Origin: Pontibacter chinhatensis
GTDB taxonomy: Bacteria > Bacteroidota > Bacteroidia > Cytophagales > Hymenobacteraceae
Direction: 5' to 3'
Length of the DNA stretch: 64,000 nt
Assembly (NCBI RefSeq): GCF_900113285.1
Contig: NZ_FOOT01000001.1
Coordinates: 62,001 to 126,000 of the forward strand
Shown: positions 46,841 to 54,923 of the stretch, piece by piece
Numbering within the stretch: position 1 is the stretch's first letter
Layout of the letters: every line of letters starts with the position of its first letter
Notes under the pieces: model-generated
What the model was told of the DNA's origin: nothing
The model's database searches: none
Seen by the model: only the letters and a program-made list of their open reading frames with translations
Translations under genes and position numbers: made by a program

Positions 46841-48682
46841 CTACTTTCTAACAAAATCCTCAAACGAAGCCTGCATGTAAGCCTGCCCTTGCTTTAATTG
46901 TTCCTCTGTTACGCCTTCTTCCTTTATAATAGGTTGTTTGGCCACGTTGTCGTAGGTGAGCACGCCGTTGGGGGTGATGTAGCCAAAGCCATCGTTGAAG
47001 ACATAAAAGGCAAAAGGGGAGGCTGTAGGCGACAGCAGGTTGCGGCTCCAGGTAAACTGCTGGTGCGGCAACTGTAGCTGCGCCAGTAAGGTAGCGGCAA
47101 TATCAGCCTGGCTGCCGATAGCGTCGATGGTGATGCCTCCCTTAGCCAAGGCGCCCCCCGTAAGTATAAACGGAATCTTGAACTTGGAAGGAACGTGATT
47201 TGGGTCGTTGCCCGGCAGGCGGTGGCCATGGTCGGCGGCCAGCACCACAAGCGTGTTTTGCCACCAATCCTGCTGCTTGGCCTCTTCTATAAACTTGCCC
47301 AGCGCCCAGTCGGTATAGTATACGCTGTTGCGGAACTGCGCCTCCTCGTCCGTGCCCGGAAACTTGGCCGGTATTGGAATCTCGAAGGGCTCGTGGCTGC
47401 TCAAAGTATAAACAGTGCAGAAAAAGGGCTGCTTTTCCGACTTTAGATCCCGCTGCACGCGCGCAAACAGCACATGGTCGTGGGTGCCCCACTTGGAGTT
47501 ATAGGTGCTCGGGTCAAAGTCATACTTGTCGATCAGCCTTTTGTAGCCGCCGTTGCGCAAGTACGACTTGATGTTGGCAAACTCCAACTCACCGCCATAA
47601 TAGTAGCTGGTGCTGTAGCCCTGCTCCTGTAAAACCTGGCTTAGCTGGGGTAGTTTTTCCGTTTTCTGCGGATACTTAATAATAGAAGTGGTCGTCTGCA
47701 CCGGGTAGCCGCTCAGTAGGGCCACCATCCCTTTTTCGCTGCGGTCGCCGGAGGCGTAGATGTTGGTAAAATTAATCCCCTCAGCAGCTAGCTTGTCCAG
47801 GTTTGGCGTTACGCCCTTCTCGCCGCCCAGGCTTCCTACAAACTTGGCGGTATAGCTTTCCAGGATGATGAAAAGTACATTCGGTTGCTGTACCCGCAAA
47901 AGGTTTTCAGACGAATCCGTGGCGGCAGCAGTATACAGCGCCTGCACCAGCTCCGCGGCCTCTTCCTCAGGCATATATTGATAGGGGTTACTGCCCGACT
48001 TTTCATACTTGAGCAGGGCGTGCATCAGGTTCCAGGGCATGTTGATGCCGGCGTGGTTGGCAAAAGGCTTCTCCGAGAAGTATACCACGCTCTGGTTTAT
48101 CGGGATCTGCTGCCACCCGCCGCGCAGCGGGAGCACCAGCAGGGCAGCGAAAAGCAGCGAAAAGCCGGCCAGCACCCATGGCTTGGCATCTGGTTTATAC
48201 TTTGCCAGGTCGATGAAACGGCGGAAGAAAAGTATAAATACTGTAGCGACGGCAAAAGTCACGATGAAAAGTATAAACAGGGGAGCGGCAGCAGCGGAGG
48301 CAGCCATTTCGGCCGGGGAGCTCAGGTACTGCAGCGGCGAGGCATCCAGCCGGAACCCCCAGTGGTTGTATAACTCCAAATCCACCGTAAGCAGGGTAGA
48401 CAGCAGTACCAGTAATATAGTGGTGTAGTAGCGGATAATCTTTGCTACCGGCAGGCGCTTCCACAGGCTGGAAAGCAGCAGGAGCAGGAATGGCACTATA
48501 CTTATATAAGCAGCAAAGGAGGCATCCATCCGCAGACCGTACATAAAAGTATAAAGCACTTCCGAGGAGCTTAGGTCGGCGCTGCGGTCGAGGTGGTATA
48601 CCAGGAAGATGGCTCTGGCCACTATAAAGTAAAGTATCCAGAACAGAAAGTATAAGGGTTGGTAGAAGATACGGCGTTTCAC
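46841..48682 (-). CDS. LtaS/MdoB-like phosphoglycerol transferase-type sulfatase
   Basis: The 613-residue protein has five N-terminal membrane helices (residues about 8-205), then an extracytoplasmic sulfatase-fold domain (NVLFIILESYTAKFVGSLGG near 267, LAADHGHRLPGNDPNH near 490). Known members transfer phosphoglycerol from lipid to polymer. The acceptor here is unknown. By my alignment the nucleophile Thr of LtaS/MdoB falls at Ser in GDRSEKGMVALLSGYP near 319. It is the first gene of a minus-strand run with mtaB and the Skp-like gene. About nine heptamer copies lie in the gene, mostly in the membrane region. Confidence 0.9.
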   Translation of the reverse strand: MKRRIFYQPLYFLFWILYFIVARAIFLVYHLDRSADLSSSEVLYTFMYGLRMDASFAAYISIVPFLLLLLSSLWKRLPVAKIIRYYTTILLVLLSTLLTVDLELYNHWGFRLDASPLQYLSSPAEMAASAAAAPLFILFIVTFAVATVFILFFRRFIDLAKYKPDAKPWVLAGFSLLFAALLVLPLRGGWQQIPINQSVVYFSEKPFANHAGINMPWNLMHALLKYEKSGSNPYQYMPEEEAAELVQALYTAAATDSSENLLRVQQPNVLFIILESYTAKFVGSLGGEKGVTPNLDKLAAEGINFTNIYASGDRSEKGMVALLSGYPVQTTTSIIKYPQKTEKLPQLSQVLQEQGYSTSYYYGGELEFANIKSYLRNGGYKRLIDKYDFDPSTYNSKWGTHDHVLFARVQRDLKSEKQPFFCTVYTLSSHEPFEIPIPAKFPGTDEEAQFRNSVYYTDWALGKFIEEAKQQDWWQNTLVVLAADHGHRLPGNDPNHVPSKFKIPFILTGGALAKGGITIDAIGSQADIAATLLAQLQLPHQQFTWSRNLLSPTASPFAFYVFNDGFGYITPNGVLTYDNVAKQPIIKEEGVTEEQLKQGQAYMQASFEDFVRK

Positions 48683-48891
48683 GACACAAATATAGCCTAT
48701 AACTCTGCAGCAGTCTACAAGAGTTTCCGGAATGCACTTATTTATGCGAAAGTATAGAGGGTTGGTTTTTAATAGGGGGATTAGGTGAATGTTAGGTGTT
48801 TGTTATAAAGGGGGTATGTAAAAGAAGGGGGTGTTGGAGGTTAAGTCAAAAAAAATTGCAGGTACCCCCTAAAAAAATAGAGGGTATATAA

Positions 48892-48920
48892 TTTGGTTTT
48901 GAATTTTGTGCTTAAATTTG
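48892..48920 (+). promoter_or_regulatory. glnN: Bacteroidota-type promoter of glnN
   Basis: TTTG (48892-48895) is followed after 17 bases by TAAATTTG (48913-48920), matching the TTTG and TAnnTTTG elements, 32 bases upstream of the glnN start. Confidence 0.7.
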
Positions 48921-48951
48921 GAGCAGATTTAAAACCCAAACCCACACGCCC

Positions 48952-51141
48952 ATGGCAACCATCCGTATCAAAGCGCTGGAGCAGGCTAACCAGCACAAAC
49001 CAGGAGAGGTAAAACTGCCTTCTCACATCATCTCGGACTTTTTCGGCGAAAACGTATTTGGCAACGGTGCCCTGCGTTCTACCATGTCCTCGGAGAACTA
49101 CAAGCGCCTGCAGCGCACCATCGAGGCAGGAGAGCGGGTAGACCGTGAACTGGCCGATGCTGTGGCTGCGGCCATGAAAACCTGGGCCATCAGTAAAGGA
49201 GCTACCCACTACACACACTGGTTTCAGCCACTAAATGGCGCCACTGCCGAGAAGCACGACTCCTTTTTCGATCTTTCCGGCGATGGTGAGGCCATTGAAA
49301 CCTTTAAAGGCAGTGCACTGGTGCAACAGGAGCCCGACGCTTCTTCATTCCCAAGCGGCGGCATCCGTAATACCTTCGAGGCCCGTGGGTACAGCGCCTG
49401 GGACCCGTCTTCCCCCGCCTTCCTGATTGAGAACGCCGGATCCAAGACCCTTTGTATCCCGACCATTTTCGTTTCTTACACCGGTGAGGCCCTTGACTAT
49501 AAAACGCCGCTTCTTAAGTCGCTGAAGCTGCTCAATGATTCGGCTGTTCCGGTTTGCCAGTACTTCGACAAGGATGTGGTGAAGGTAAACACTACGCTGG
49601 GTATAGAGCAGGAGTACTTCCTAGTAGACAAGGCGCTGTACGAGGCGCGCCCGGACCTTGTAATTACAGGCCGCACTATTTTTGGCCATGCGCCGGCAAA
49701 AGGCCAGCAGCTGGAGGATCATTACTTCGGCAGCATCCCAAGCCGCGTACACGCGTTCATGGTTGATTTCGAGCGTTCGGCCCTGCGCCTGGGCATTCCG
49801 CTGAGAACGCGCCACAACGAGGTGGCCCCCAACCAGTATGAGTGCGCCCCAACCTTCGAAGATGCCAACCTGGCCGTTGACCACAACCAGCTGCTGATGG
49901 ATATTATGGGTCGTGTGGCGGAGCGCCATAACTTTAAGGTGTTGTTGCACGAGAAGCCTTTTAAAGGCGTAAATGGCAGCGGCAAGCACAACAACTGGGC
50001 AATGAGCACCAACACTGGTGTCAATCTGCTGAGCCCGGGCAAGAAGCCGAAGGAAAACCTGCAATTCCTGACTTTCTTCATCAATACCATCATGGCCGTG
50101 CATAAGCACGCCGACCTGCTGCGCGCCAGCATTGCCTCAGCCAGCAACGACCACCGTTTGGGTGCCAACGAGGCGCCTCCGGCCATCATGTCGGTTTTCA
50201 TCGGGCAGCAACTTTCTGCGGTACTCGACGAGTTTGAGCGCACGTCAAAGATTCCAATTGAGAAAGGCGACAACATGTACCTGAAGCTGGGCATCGACCG
50301 GATTCCGGAGGTATTGCGCGACAACACCGACCGCAACCGTACTTCTCCGTTCGCCTTCACAGGCAATAAGTTTGAGTTCCGTGCCGTAGGCTCTTCTGCC
50401 AACTCCTCTTCACCGGTTACGGCTCTGAACACCATCGTGGCCGATCAGCTGCAGGAGTTCCGCAAGTCGGTGGATGAGCTGATCGAAAGCGGCATGAAGA
50501 AAGAACTGGCCATCATTCAGATACTGCGTGAGTACGTGGCTGCTTCCCAAAACATCATTTTTGAAGGCAACGGTTACTCCAAAGAATGGGAAGAAGAAGC
50601 CGCCCTTCGCGGACTTTCCAACATCAAGTCGACCCCGCGAGCGCTGGATGTATTTGAGAGGGAAGAAGTGAAGGAGGTTTTCAGCAAGCACGGTATTTAC
50701 ACCGAACTGGAGCTGGAGGCACGCCATGAAATTCTCCTGGAAGAATATGTGAAGAAGATCCAGATCGAATCACGCATTATGGGTGACCTGGCCATGAACC
50801 ACGTGGTACCAACGGCCATTGCCTACCAGAACAAGCTGATCCAGAACGTGCGCGGCCTGAAGGAACTTGGCCTGGAGGATGAGTACACCGAAAGCACCAT
50901 CCAGGGAATCAAGAAAATGTCCGGCTATATCACAGCTATTCAGAAAAACGTGCGCGACATGGTGAACGCCCGTAAGGTGGCCAACAAGATTGAGGATGCC
51001 CGTGAGCGTGCGATCATGTACAACGAAGAGGTGCTAAGCTACTTCGAGCCTATCCGCTACGCTGTAGACAAGCTGGAGCTGATGGTAGACGACAACGATT
51101 GGCCGCTGGTAAAATACCGCGAGCTGCTGTTCCGCCACTAA
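48952..51141 (+). CDS. glnN: Glutamine synthetase type III
   Basis: The 729-residue length and motifs fit the type III enzyme: the N-terminal GSIII domain (ISDFFGENVFGNGALRSTM), the catalytic TLGIEQEYFLVDK near 205, RHNEVAPNQYECAPTFEDANLAVDHNQLLMDIM near 285, and FKGVNGSGKHNNWAMSTNTGVNLL near 342. It joins ammonia to glutamate using ATP. No adenylylation tyrosine of the type I enzyme is expected. It is monocistronic with its own promoter and terminator, and free of the heptamer over 2.4 kb. Confidence 0.97.
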   Translation: MATIRIKALEQANQHKPGEVKLPSHIISDFFGENVFGNGALRSTMSSENYKRLQRTIEAGERVDRELADAVAAAMKTWAISKGATHYTHWFQPLNGATAEKHDSFFDLSGDGEAIETFKGSALVQQEPDASSFPSGGIRNTFEARGYSAWDPSSPAFLIENAGSKTLCIPTIFVSYTGEALDYKTPLLKSLKLLNDSAVPVCQYFDKDVVKVNTTLGIEQEYFLVDKALYEARPDLVITGRTIFGHAPAKGQQLEDHYFGSIPSRVHAFMVDFERSALRLGIPLRTRHNEVAPNQYECAPTFEDANLAVDHNQLLMDIMGRVAERHNFKVLLHEKPFKGVNGSGKHNNWAMSTNTGVNLLSPGKKPKENLQFLTFFINTIMAVHKHADLLRASIASASNDHRLGANEAPPAIMSVFIGQQLSAVLDEFERTSKIPIEKGDNMYLKLGIDRIPEVLRDNTDRNRTSPFAFTGNKFEFRAVGSSANSSSPVTALNTIVADQLQEFRKSVDELIESGMKKELAIIQILREYVAASQNIIFEGNGYSKEWEEEAALRGLSNIKSTPRALDVFEREEVKEVFSKHGIYTELELEARHEILLEEYVKKIQIESRIMGDLAMNHVVPTAIAYQNKLIQNVRGLKELGLEDEYTESTIQGIKKMSGYITAIQKNVRDMVNARKVANKIEDARERAIMYNEEVLSYFEPIRYAVDKLELMVDDNDWPLVKYRELLFRH

Positions 51142-51161
51142 GTCTATACTTTATAATGAAG

Positions 51162-51189
51162 AAAGGCACCCGCACCGGGTGCCTTTTTT
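51162..51189 (+). terminator. glnN: Terminator of glnN
   Basis: An 11-bp perfect stem (AAAGGCACCCG / CGGGTGCCTTT) with loop CAC is followed by TTTT. It lies 20 bases after the stop and overlaps the end of the next, convergent gene. Confidence 0.9.
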
Positions 51190-51553
51190 ATTTTCTGATG
51201 CGCCTGAGCAGCTCGCCGGCCACTTGCGCAAGTATTACCGGAAGCAGCACCATGGCCAGGCCAACCGCAATAATCTTGCGCAAACCCAGCCGCATGATTA
51301 GTTTCCCCACTACCCGGTCACGGAGCTCGTGGTAGAGGAATTGTCCGGCTCGTGTCATGGGCTTGCCCCGAAGCACCTCCTGCACCTCACGCCAGTTGCC
51401 GCGCTCCAGCTGCCGGCGCAGAAACTGAAGCACGGTGTCTTTGGTGAGGTAGTAGGCCTGGCCAACCTGCTCTTGCCGCAGCCGGCCCCAGTGCTGCAGC
51501 TGCTGCAGCCTATGGGATGTGTTTCGGGGGATGAACTGGTGCATGTAAATCAT
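51188..51553 (-). CDS. Conserved hypothetical protein with C-terminal membrane helix
   Basis: A 121-residue protein (or 118 from the ATG at 51544). The N-terminal part is basic and helical (QLQHWGRLRQEQVGQAYYLTKDTVLQFLRRQLERGNWREVQEVLRGK). A C-terminal helix (KIIAVGLAMVLLPVILAQVAGELL) is followed by RRIRK, giving a single-pass tail-anchored topology. I do not recognise a named family. It is convergent with glnN and divergent from ispG, so it stands alone. Confidence 0.65.
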   Translation of the reverse strand: MIYMHQFIPRNTSHRLQQLQHWGRLRQEQVGQAYYLTKDTVLQFLRRQLERGNWREVQEVLRGKPMTRAGQFLYHELRDRVVGKLIMRLGLRKIIAVGLAMVLLPVILAQVAGELLRRIRK

Positions 51554-51727
51554 GGTTTTAACGTTTTCTTTTTTGTACGTAAATCAGGCAGCATCGGGGA
51601 GGAGGCTGTTATTCTATACTTCTGCTGGTTCAGCTATACTTTAAAGCTTCCCTTTAGCAGGAGGATGCCCGGAAAATTCCGTATTTTGCCGATTGAACAA
51701 AGCAGACGATACATTAGTTAGAGACAT

Positions 51728-53728
51728 ATGGAGTGTCAACTTGATCGCACAGATAAAACTTACTGCCCTAGCCTGGTAGCGTATAAGCGCCGCAGAACGC
51801 GCGTTGTGAATATTGGAGGAGTACCTGTGGGGGGCGATTACCCTATCCGGGTGCAGTCGATGACCACCGTTGACACCATGGACACCCTGGGCTCTGTGGA
51901 GCAGTGCATCCGCATGATAGAGGCTGGCTGTGAGTATATCCGCATCACGGCCCCAAGTATAAAAGAGGCCGAAAACCTGCAAAACATCAAGGAGGAGCTC
52001 CGCAAACGTGGCTATAACGTGCCGCTTATAGCCGACATCCATTTCACGCCAAACGCTGCCGAGGTGGCCGCCCGAATTGTAGAGAAGGTGCGCGTAAACC
52101 CCGGTAATTATGCTGATAAGAAGAAATTTCAGGTAATTGAGTACGACGATGCCTCGTACCAGGCCGAGCTGGACCGGATCCGGGAGCGCTTTGTGCCGCT
52201 GGTGCGCATCTGCAAGGAGCACGGCACGGCCATGCGCATCGGCACCAACCACGGCTCACTGTCAGACCGTATCCTGAGCCGCTATGGCGACACTCCGCTG
52301 GGTATGGTGGAGAGCGCGCTGGAGTTTATCCGCATCTGCGAGGATGAGGGTTTCTACGATATTGTGATTTCGATGAAAGCCTCCAACACGCAGGTGATGG
52401 TACAGGCGTACCGTTTGCTGGTGCGGAAACTGGACGAGGAGGGGCTGCAGCCCTATCCGCTGCACCTGGGCGTGACAGAGGCCGGAGAGGCAGAGGACGG
52501 ACGCATCAAGTCGGCGGTTGGTATCGGCACTTTGCTGGAGGACGGTTTGGGCGATACCGTGCGCGTGTCGCTGACGGAGGCGCCGGAGGCAGAGGCACCG
52601 GTAGCGCAGGCGCTGATAGACCGCTATACGCACCGTGCTGAAAAGGCACAGCCCATCAAACCTATCTGCCATAACCTGATCGATCCGTTCCAGTACCGCC
52701 GCCGCGAGACGGTGGAGGTGGAGAACCTGGGCGGGCTGAACGTGCCGCGCGTGGTAGCCGACCTGAGCCGACTAACGGATGTAAAGTATGCCGACCTAAA
52801 AGCCGTCGGGCACCTGTACTCCATGCTACTCGACAAGTTCAACATGAACGACCTGGGGGCCGACTATATTTATACCGGCGACAACCCTGTCACTTTTATG
52901 CTGCCCAACGGCCTGAAGGAAATAGTGAATTACACCGCCTGGCAGCAGGCAGAACACCAGGAGGACCGGCATCCGCTCTTGACCCCGGAAGTATACTTGA
53001 GCGAGGCTAGTAGGCACAGCAAGCTGAATTTTATACTTGCCTCCGTGCATGATTTGACGCCGGGGCTGATGGATGCACTGAAGAAAGACAATACCGCCGT
53101 GCTGGTGCTGCACACGCAGAACGAGCACGCCATGCCGGAGTTGCGCAAGTGCTTTATCCGCCTGATGAATAACGGGGTGCAAACGCCCTGCATCGTGAAG
53201 CGGGAGTATGGCCAGCTGACACCAGACCAGGTGCAGCTGTACGCTGCCACCGATGTAGGTGGTTTGCTTATCGATGGATTGGGCGACGGCATCCTGCTGA
53301 GCACCGAGCTGCTGCCCGTACAGGAGAAGCAGGACGAGCTGCAGACCATCGATACCCTGAACAAGCTGAGCTTCGGTATCTTGCAGGCGGCCCGTACCCG
53401 TATGAGTAAGACGGAGTACATCAGCTGCCCAAGCTGTGGCCGCACCCTGTTCGACCTACAGGAAACTACCGCCATGATTCGCAAACGCACCGATCACCTG
53501 AAAGGCGTGAAAATCGGCATCATGGGCTGTATTGTTAACGGGCCGGGCGAGATGGCAGACGCCGACTATGGTTACGTAGGCGTGGGCAAAGACAAGATTG
53601 CGCTCTACCGCGGGCAAACGGTGGTGAAAAAATCAGTGCCAGCCGAGCGAGCCGTAGATGAGCTGATTGAGCTGATTCGTGAAGATAACCGCTGGATAGA
53701 GCCTGTTAAGCTGGAGGAGGAAGTATAA
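51728..53728 (+). CDS. ispG: 4-hydroxy-3-methylbut-2-enyl diphosphate synthase, long form
   Basis: The 666-residue length matches the Bacteroidota/plant type of IspG, with an inserted TIM-like domain between the barrel and the cluster domain, against about 370 residues in E. coli. The barrel motif VQSMTTVDTMDTLGSVEQ is at residue 38. The iron-sulfur cysteines lie in CPSCGRTLFDLQ near 565 and GIMGCIVNGPGEMADADYGYVG near 598. It makes HMBPP in the MEP isoprenoid pathway. The gene ends GAA-GTA-TAA, a heptamer copy, and carries two overlapping copies at 52990-53000. Confidence 0.96.
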   Translation: MECQLDRTDKTYCPSLVAYKRRRTRVVNIGGVPVGGDYPIRVQSMTTVDTMDTLGSVEQCIRMIEAGCEYIRITAPSIKEAENLQNIKEELRKRGYNVPLIADIHFTPNAAEVAARIVEKVRVNPGNYADKKKFQVIEYDDASYQAELDRIRERFVPLVRICKEHGTAMRIGTNHGSLSDRILSRYGDTPLGMVESALEFIRICEDEGFYDIVISMKASNTQVMVQAYRLLVRKLDEEGLQPYPLHLGVTEAGEAEDGRIKSAVGIGTLLEDGLGDTVRVSLTEAPEAEAPVAQALIDRYTHRAEKAQPIKPICHNLIDPFQYRRRETVEVENLGGLNVPRVVADLSRLTDVKYADLKAVGHLYSMLLDKFNMNDLGADYIYTGDNPVTFMLPNGLKEIVNYTAWQQAEHQEDRHPLLTPEVYLSEASRHSKLNFILASVHDLTPGLMDALKKDNTAVLVLHTQNEHAMPELRKCFIRLMNNGVQTPCIVKREYGQLTPDQVQLYAATDVGGLLIDGLGDGILLSTELLPVQEKQDELQTIDTLNKLSFGILQAARTRMSKTEYISCPSCGRTLFDLQETTAMIRKRTDHLKGVKIGIMGCIVNGPGEMADADYGYVGVGKDKIALYRGQTVVKKSVPAERAVDELIELIREDNRWIEPVKLEEEV

Positions 53729-53826
53729 ATCCTCTTTAACGGCACATCTGAGCGCTAAGAAATTAGGGGGAGTATATGGCAAAAGCAGCGCTTTATACTT
53801 CCTCAACACACCAAACACCATGTTTT

Positions 53827-53994
53827 ATGAAAAAGGGACTTTTTGACCTGACGGAGGTGGCTACTTATTTTTTCCGAAAGAAGGACCCCAACCGCAAATC
53901 CAACTTCAACCTGCGCACGATGCATACCATCAATAAAATATCTATCCTGATGTTTTTGGCAGGTGTCATTTACTTCATCATCAAGCACATCTAA
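53827..53994 (+). CDS. Small single-pass membrane protein (DUF6728-like)
   Basis: 55 residues from the ATG at 53827; an upstream start at 53776 adds 17 residues that look non-coding. It begins MKKGLFDLTEVATYFFRKKDPNRKSNFNLRTMHTIN and ends in one helix (KISILMFLAGVIYFIIK). I recall small Cytophagales proteins with this opening, named DUF6728, but this is from memory of the pattern. It lies about 100 bases after ispG on the same strand and may be co-transcribed. The function is unknown. Confidence 0.72.
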   Translation: MKKGLFDLTEVATYFFRKKDPNRKSNFNLRTMHTINKISILMFLAGVIYFIIKHI

Positions 53995-54074
53995 GAATAA
54001 AACGAGTATAAAAGCCGTGCCTGCAAGAGGGGGGAGGATGCGAAGGAGGTAGGCAGCGGAATTATCGGAGGGAA

Positions 54075-54100
54075 AACATTGGTGTAATCACATCAATGTT
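54075..54100. promoter_or_regulatory. Candidate operator upstream of the MarR gene
   Basis: AACATTGGTGT and ACATCAATGTT form an 11-bp inverted repeat with one mismatch around AATC. It lies about 130 bases upstream of the MarR gene, in a region with no other gene, and has the size of a MarR-type site. The link is a position-based guess. Confidence 0.4.
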
Positions 54101-54228
54101 ATAATATTAATTGCCTAGCTATCAATACGATGTTAGCTATATAACGTTGTTGTGGTTAATTTATTGTGTTAAAAGTTCATCAATTGTTTTTTTTTTCTTA
54201 TAATTGGTAAACTCACCTTAACACAACC

Positions 54229-54729
54229 ATGAACCTTAACGAACAACTAAGCATTACAACTTTCCGGAATGACTGGCAGAAAGCCAGTATGAGCCTGTTG
54301 TACACGTATGGCTTTTTAAACAATGGGTATGAGAACTTCTTCAAAAAGTTCTCGCTGACAAGCCAGCAGTACAATGCCCTGCGTATTCTGAGAGGGCAGT
54401 ACCCCACACCTGTCTCCACTTCCTTCCTGCGCGAGAAGATGCTCGACAAAATGTCTGATGCTTCGCGCCTGGTAAGCCGCCTGAACGCCAAGGGCTTTGT
54501 AACAGTAGCGCAAAACCCGGCCGACAAGCGCCTGGTAAACATTGTGATCTCGGATAAAGGCCTGGAAATTCTGGATGCAATTGACATTGACTTATACCAA
54601 CTGGACGGCCTGTTGCAAGGTCTGACCGAGCAGGAGGCCGGCGTTCTGGTGGACCTGCTGCAGAAAGTACGCGACTCTATTATGACAGCTGAAGAGAGAT
54701 TGGCTGCCTATGAAACCTTAACAGCATAA
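54229..54729 (+). CDS. MarR-family transcriptional regulator
   Basis: The 166-residue protein has a winged helix from about residue 40: LTSQQYNALRILRGQYPTPVSTSFLREKMLDKMSDASRLVSRLNAKGFVTVAQNPADKRLVNIVISDKGLEIL, including the DxR wing (ADKRLV). The N- and C-terminal helices form the dimer interface. It likely represses itself and nearby genes in response to a small ligand. It has no clear target gene adjacent: the DUF6728-like gene is upstream and leuS is convergent. A long terminator follows. Confidence 0.93.
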   Translation: MNLNEQLSITTFRNDWQKASMSLLYTYGFLNNGYENFFKKFSLTSQQYNALRILRGQYPTPVSTSFLREKMLDKMSDASRLVSRLNAKGFVTVAQNPADKRLVNIVISDKGLEILDAIDIDLYQLDGLLQGLTEQEAGVLVDLLQKVRDSIMTAEERLAAYETLTA

Positions 54730-54767
54730 CCACCCTACATTACTAACCTTACACCTTAAAACAAACT

Positions 54768-54813
54768 AGAGTTGACCAGAGAGGCCACGGCATCTTTCGT
54801 CAACTCTTTTTTT
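54768..54813 (+). terminator. Terminator of the MarR gene
   Basis: Stem AGAGTTGA / TCAACTCT with a 24-base loop is followed by TTTTTTT. It lies 39 bases after the stop. Confidence 0.8.
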
Positions 54814-54853
54814 GTTAGATGCTTTTGCTGATAAGCAGCTTCGGTGGAAAATG

Positions 54854-54892
54854 AAGAAGCCGCCCTAGCTACATCAGCTAGGGCGGCTTCTT
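54854..54892. terminator. Bidirectional hairpin between the MarR gene and leuS
   Basis: A 17-bp perfect stem (AAGAAGCCGCCCTAGCT / AGCTAGGGCGGCTTCTT), loop ACATC. It is close to the leuS stop on the minus strand, though the T runs around it are short. Confidence 0.75.
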
Positions 54893-54923
54893 GATAAAAG
54901 TTAGTTGGTATAATGGGGACTCT

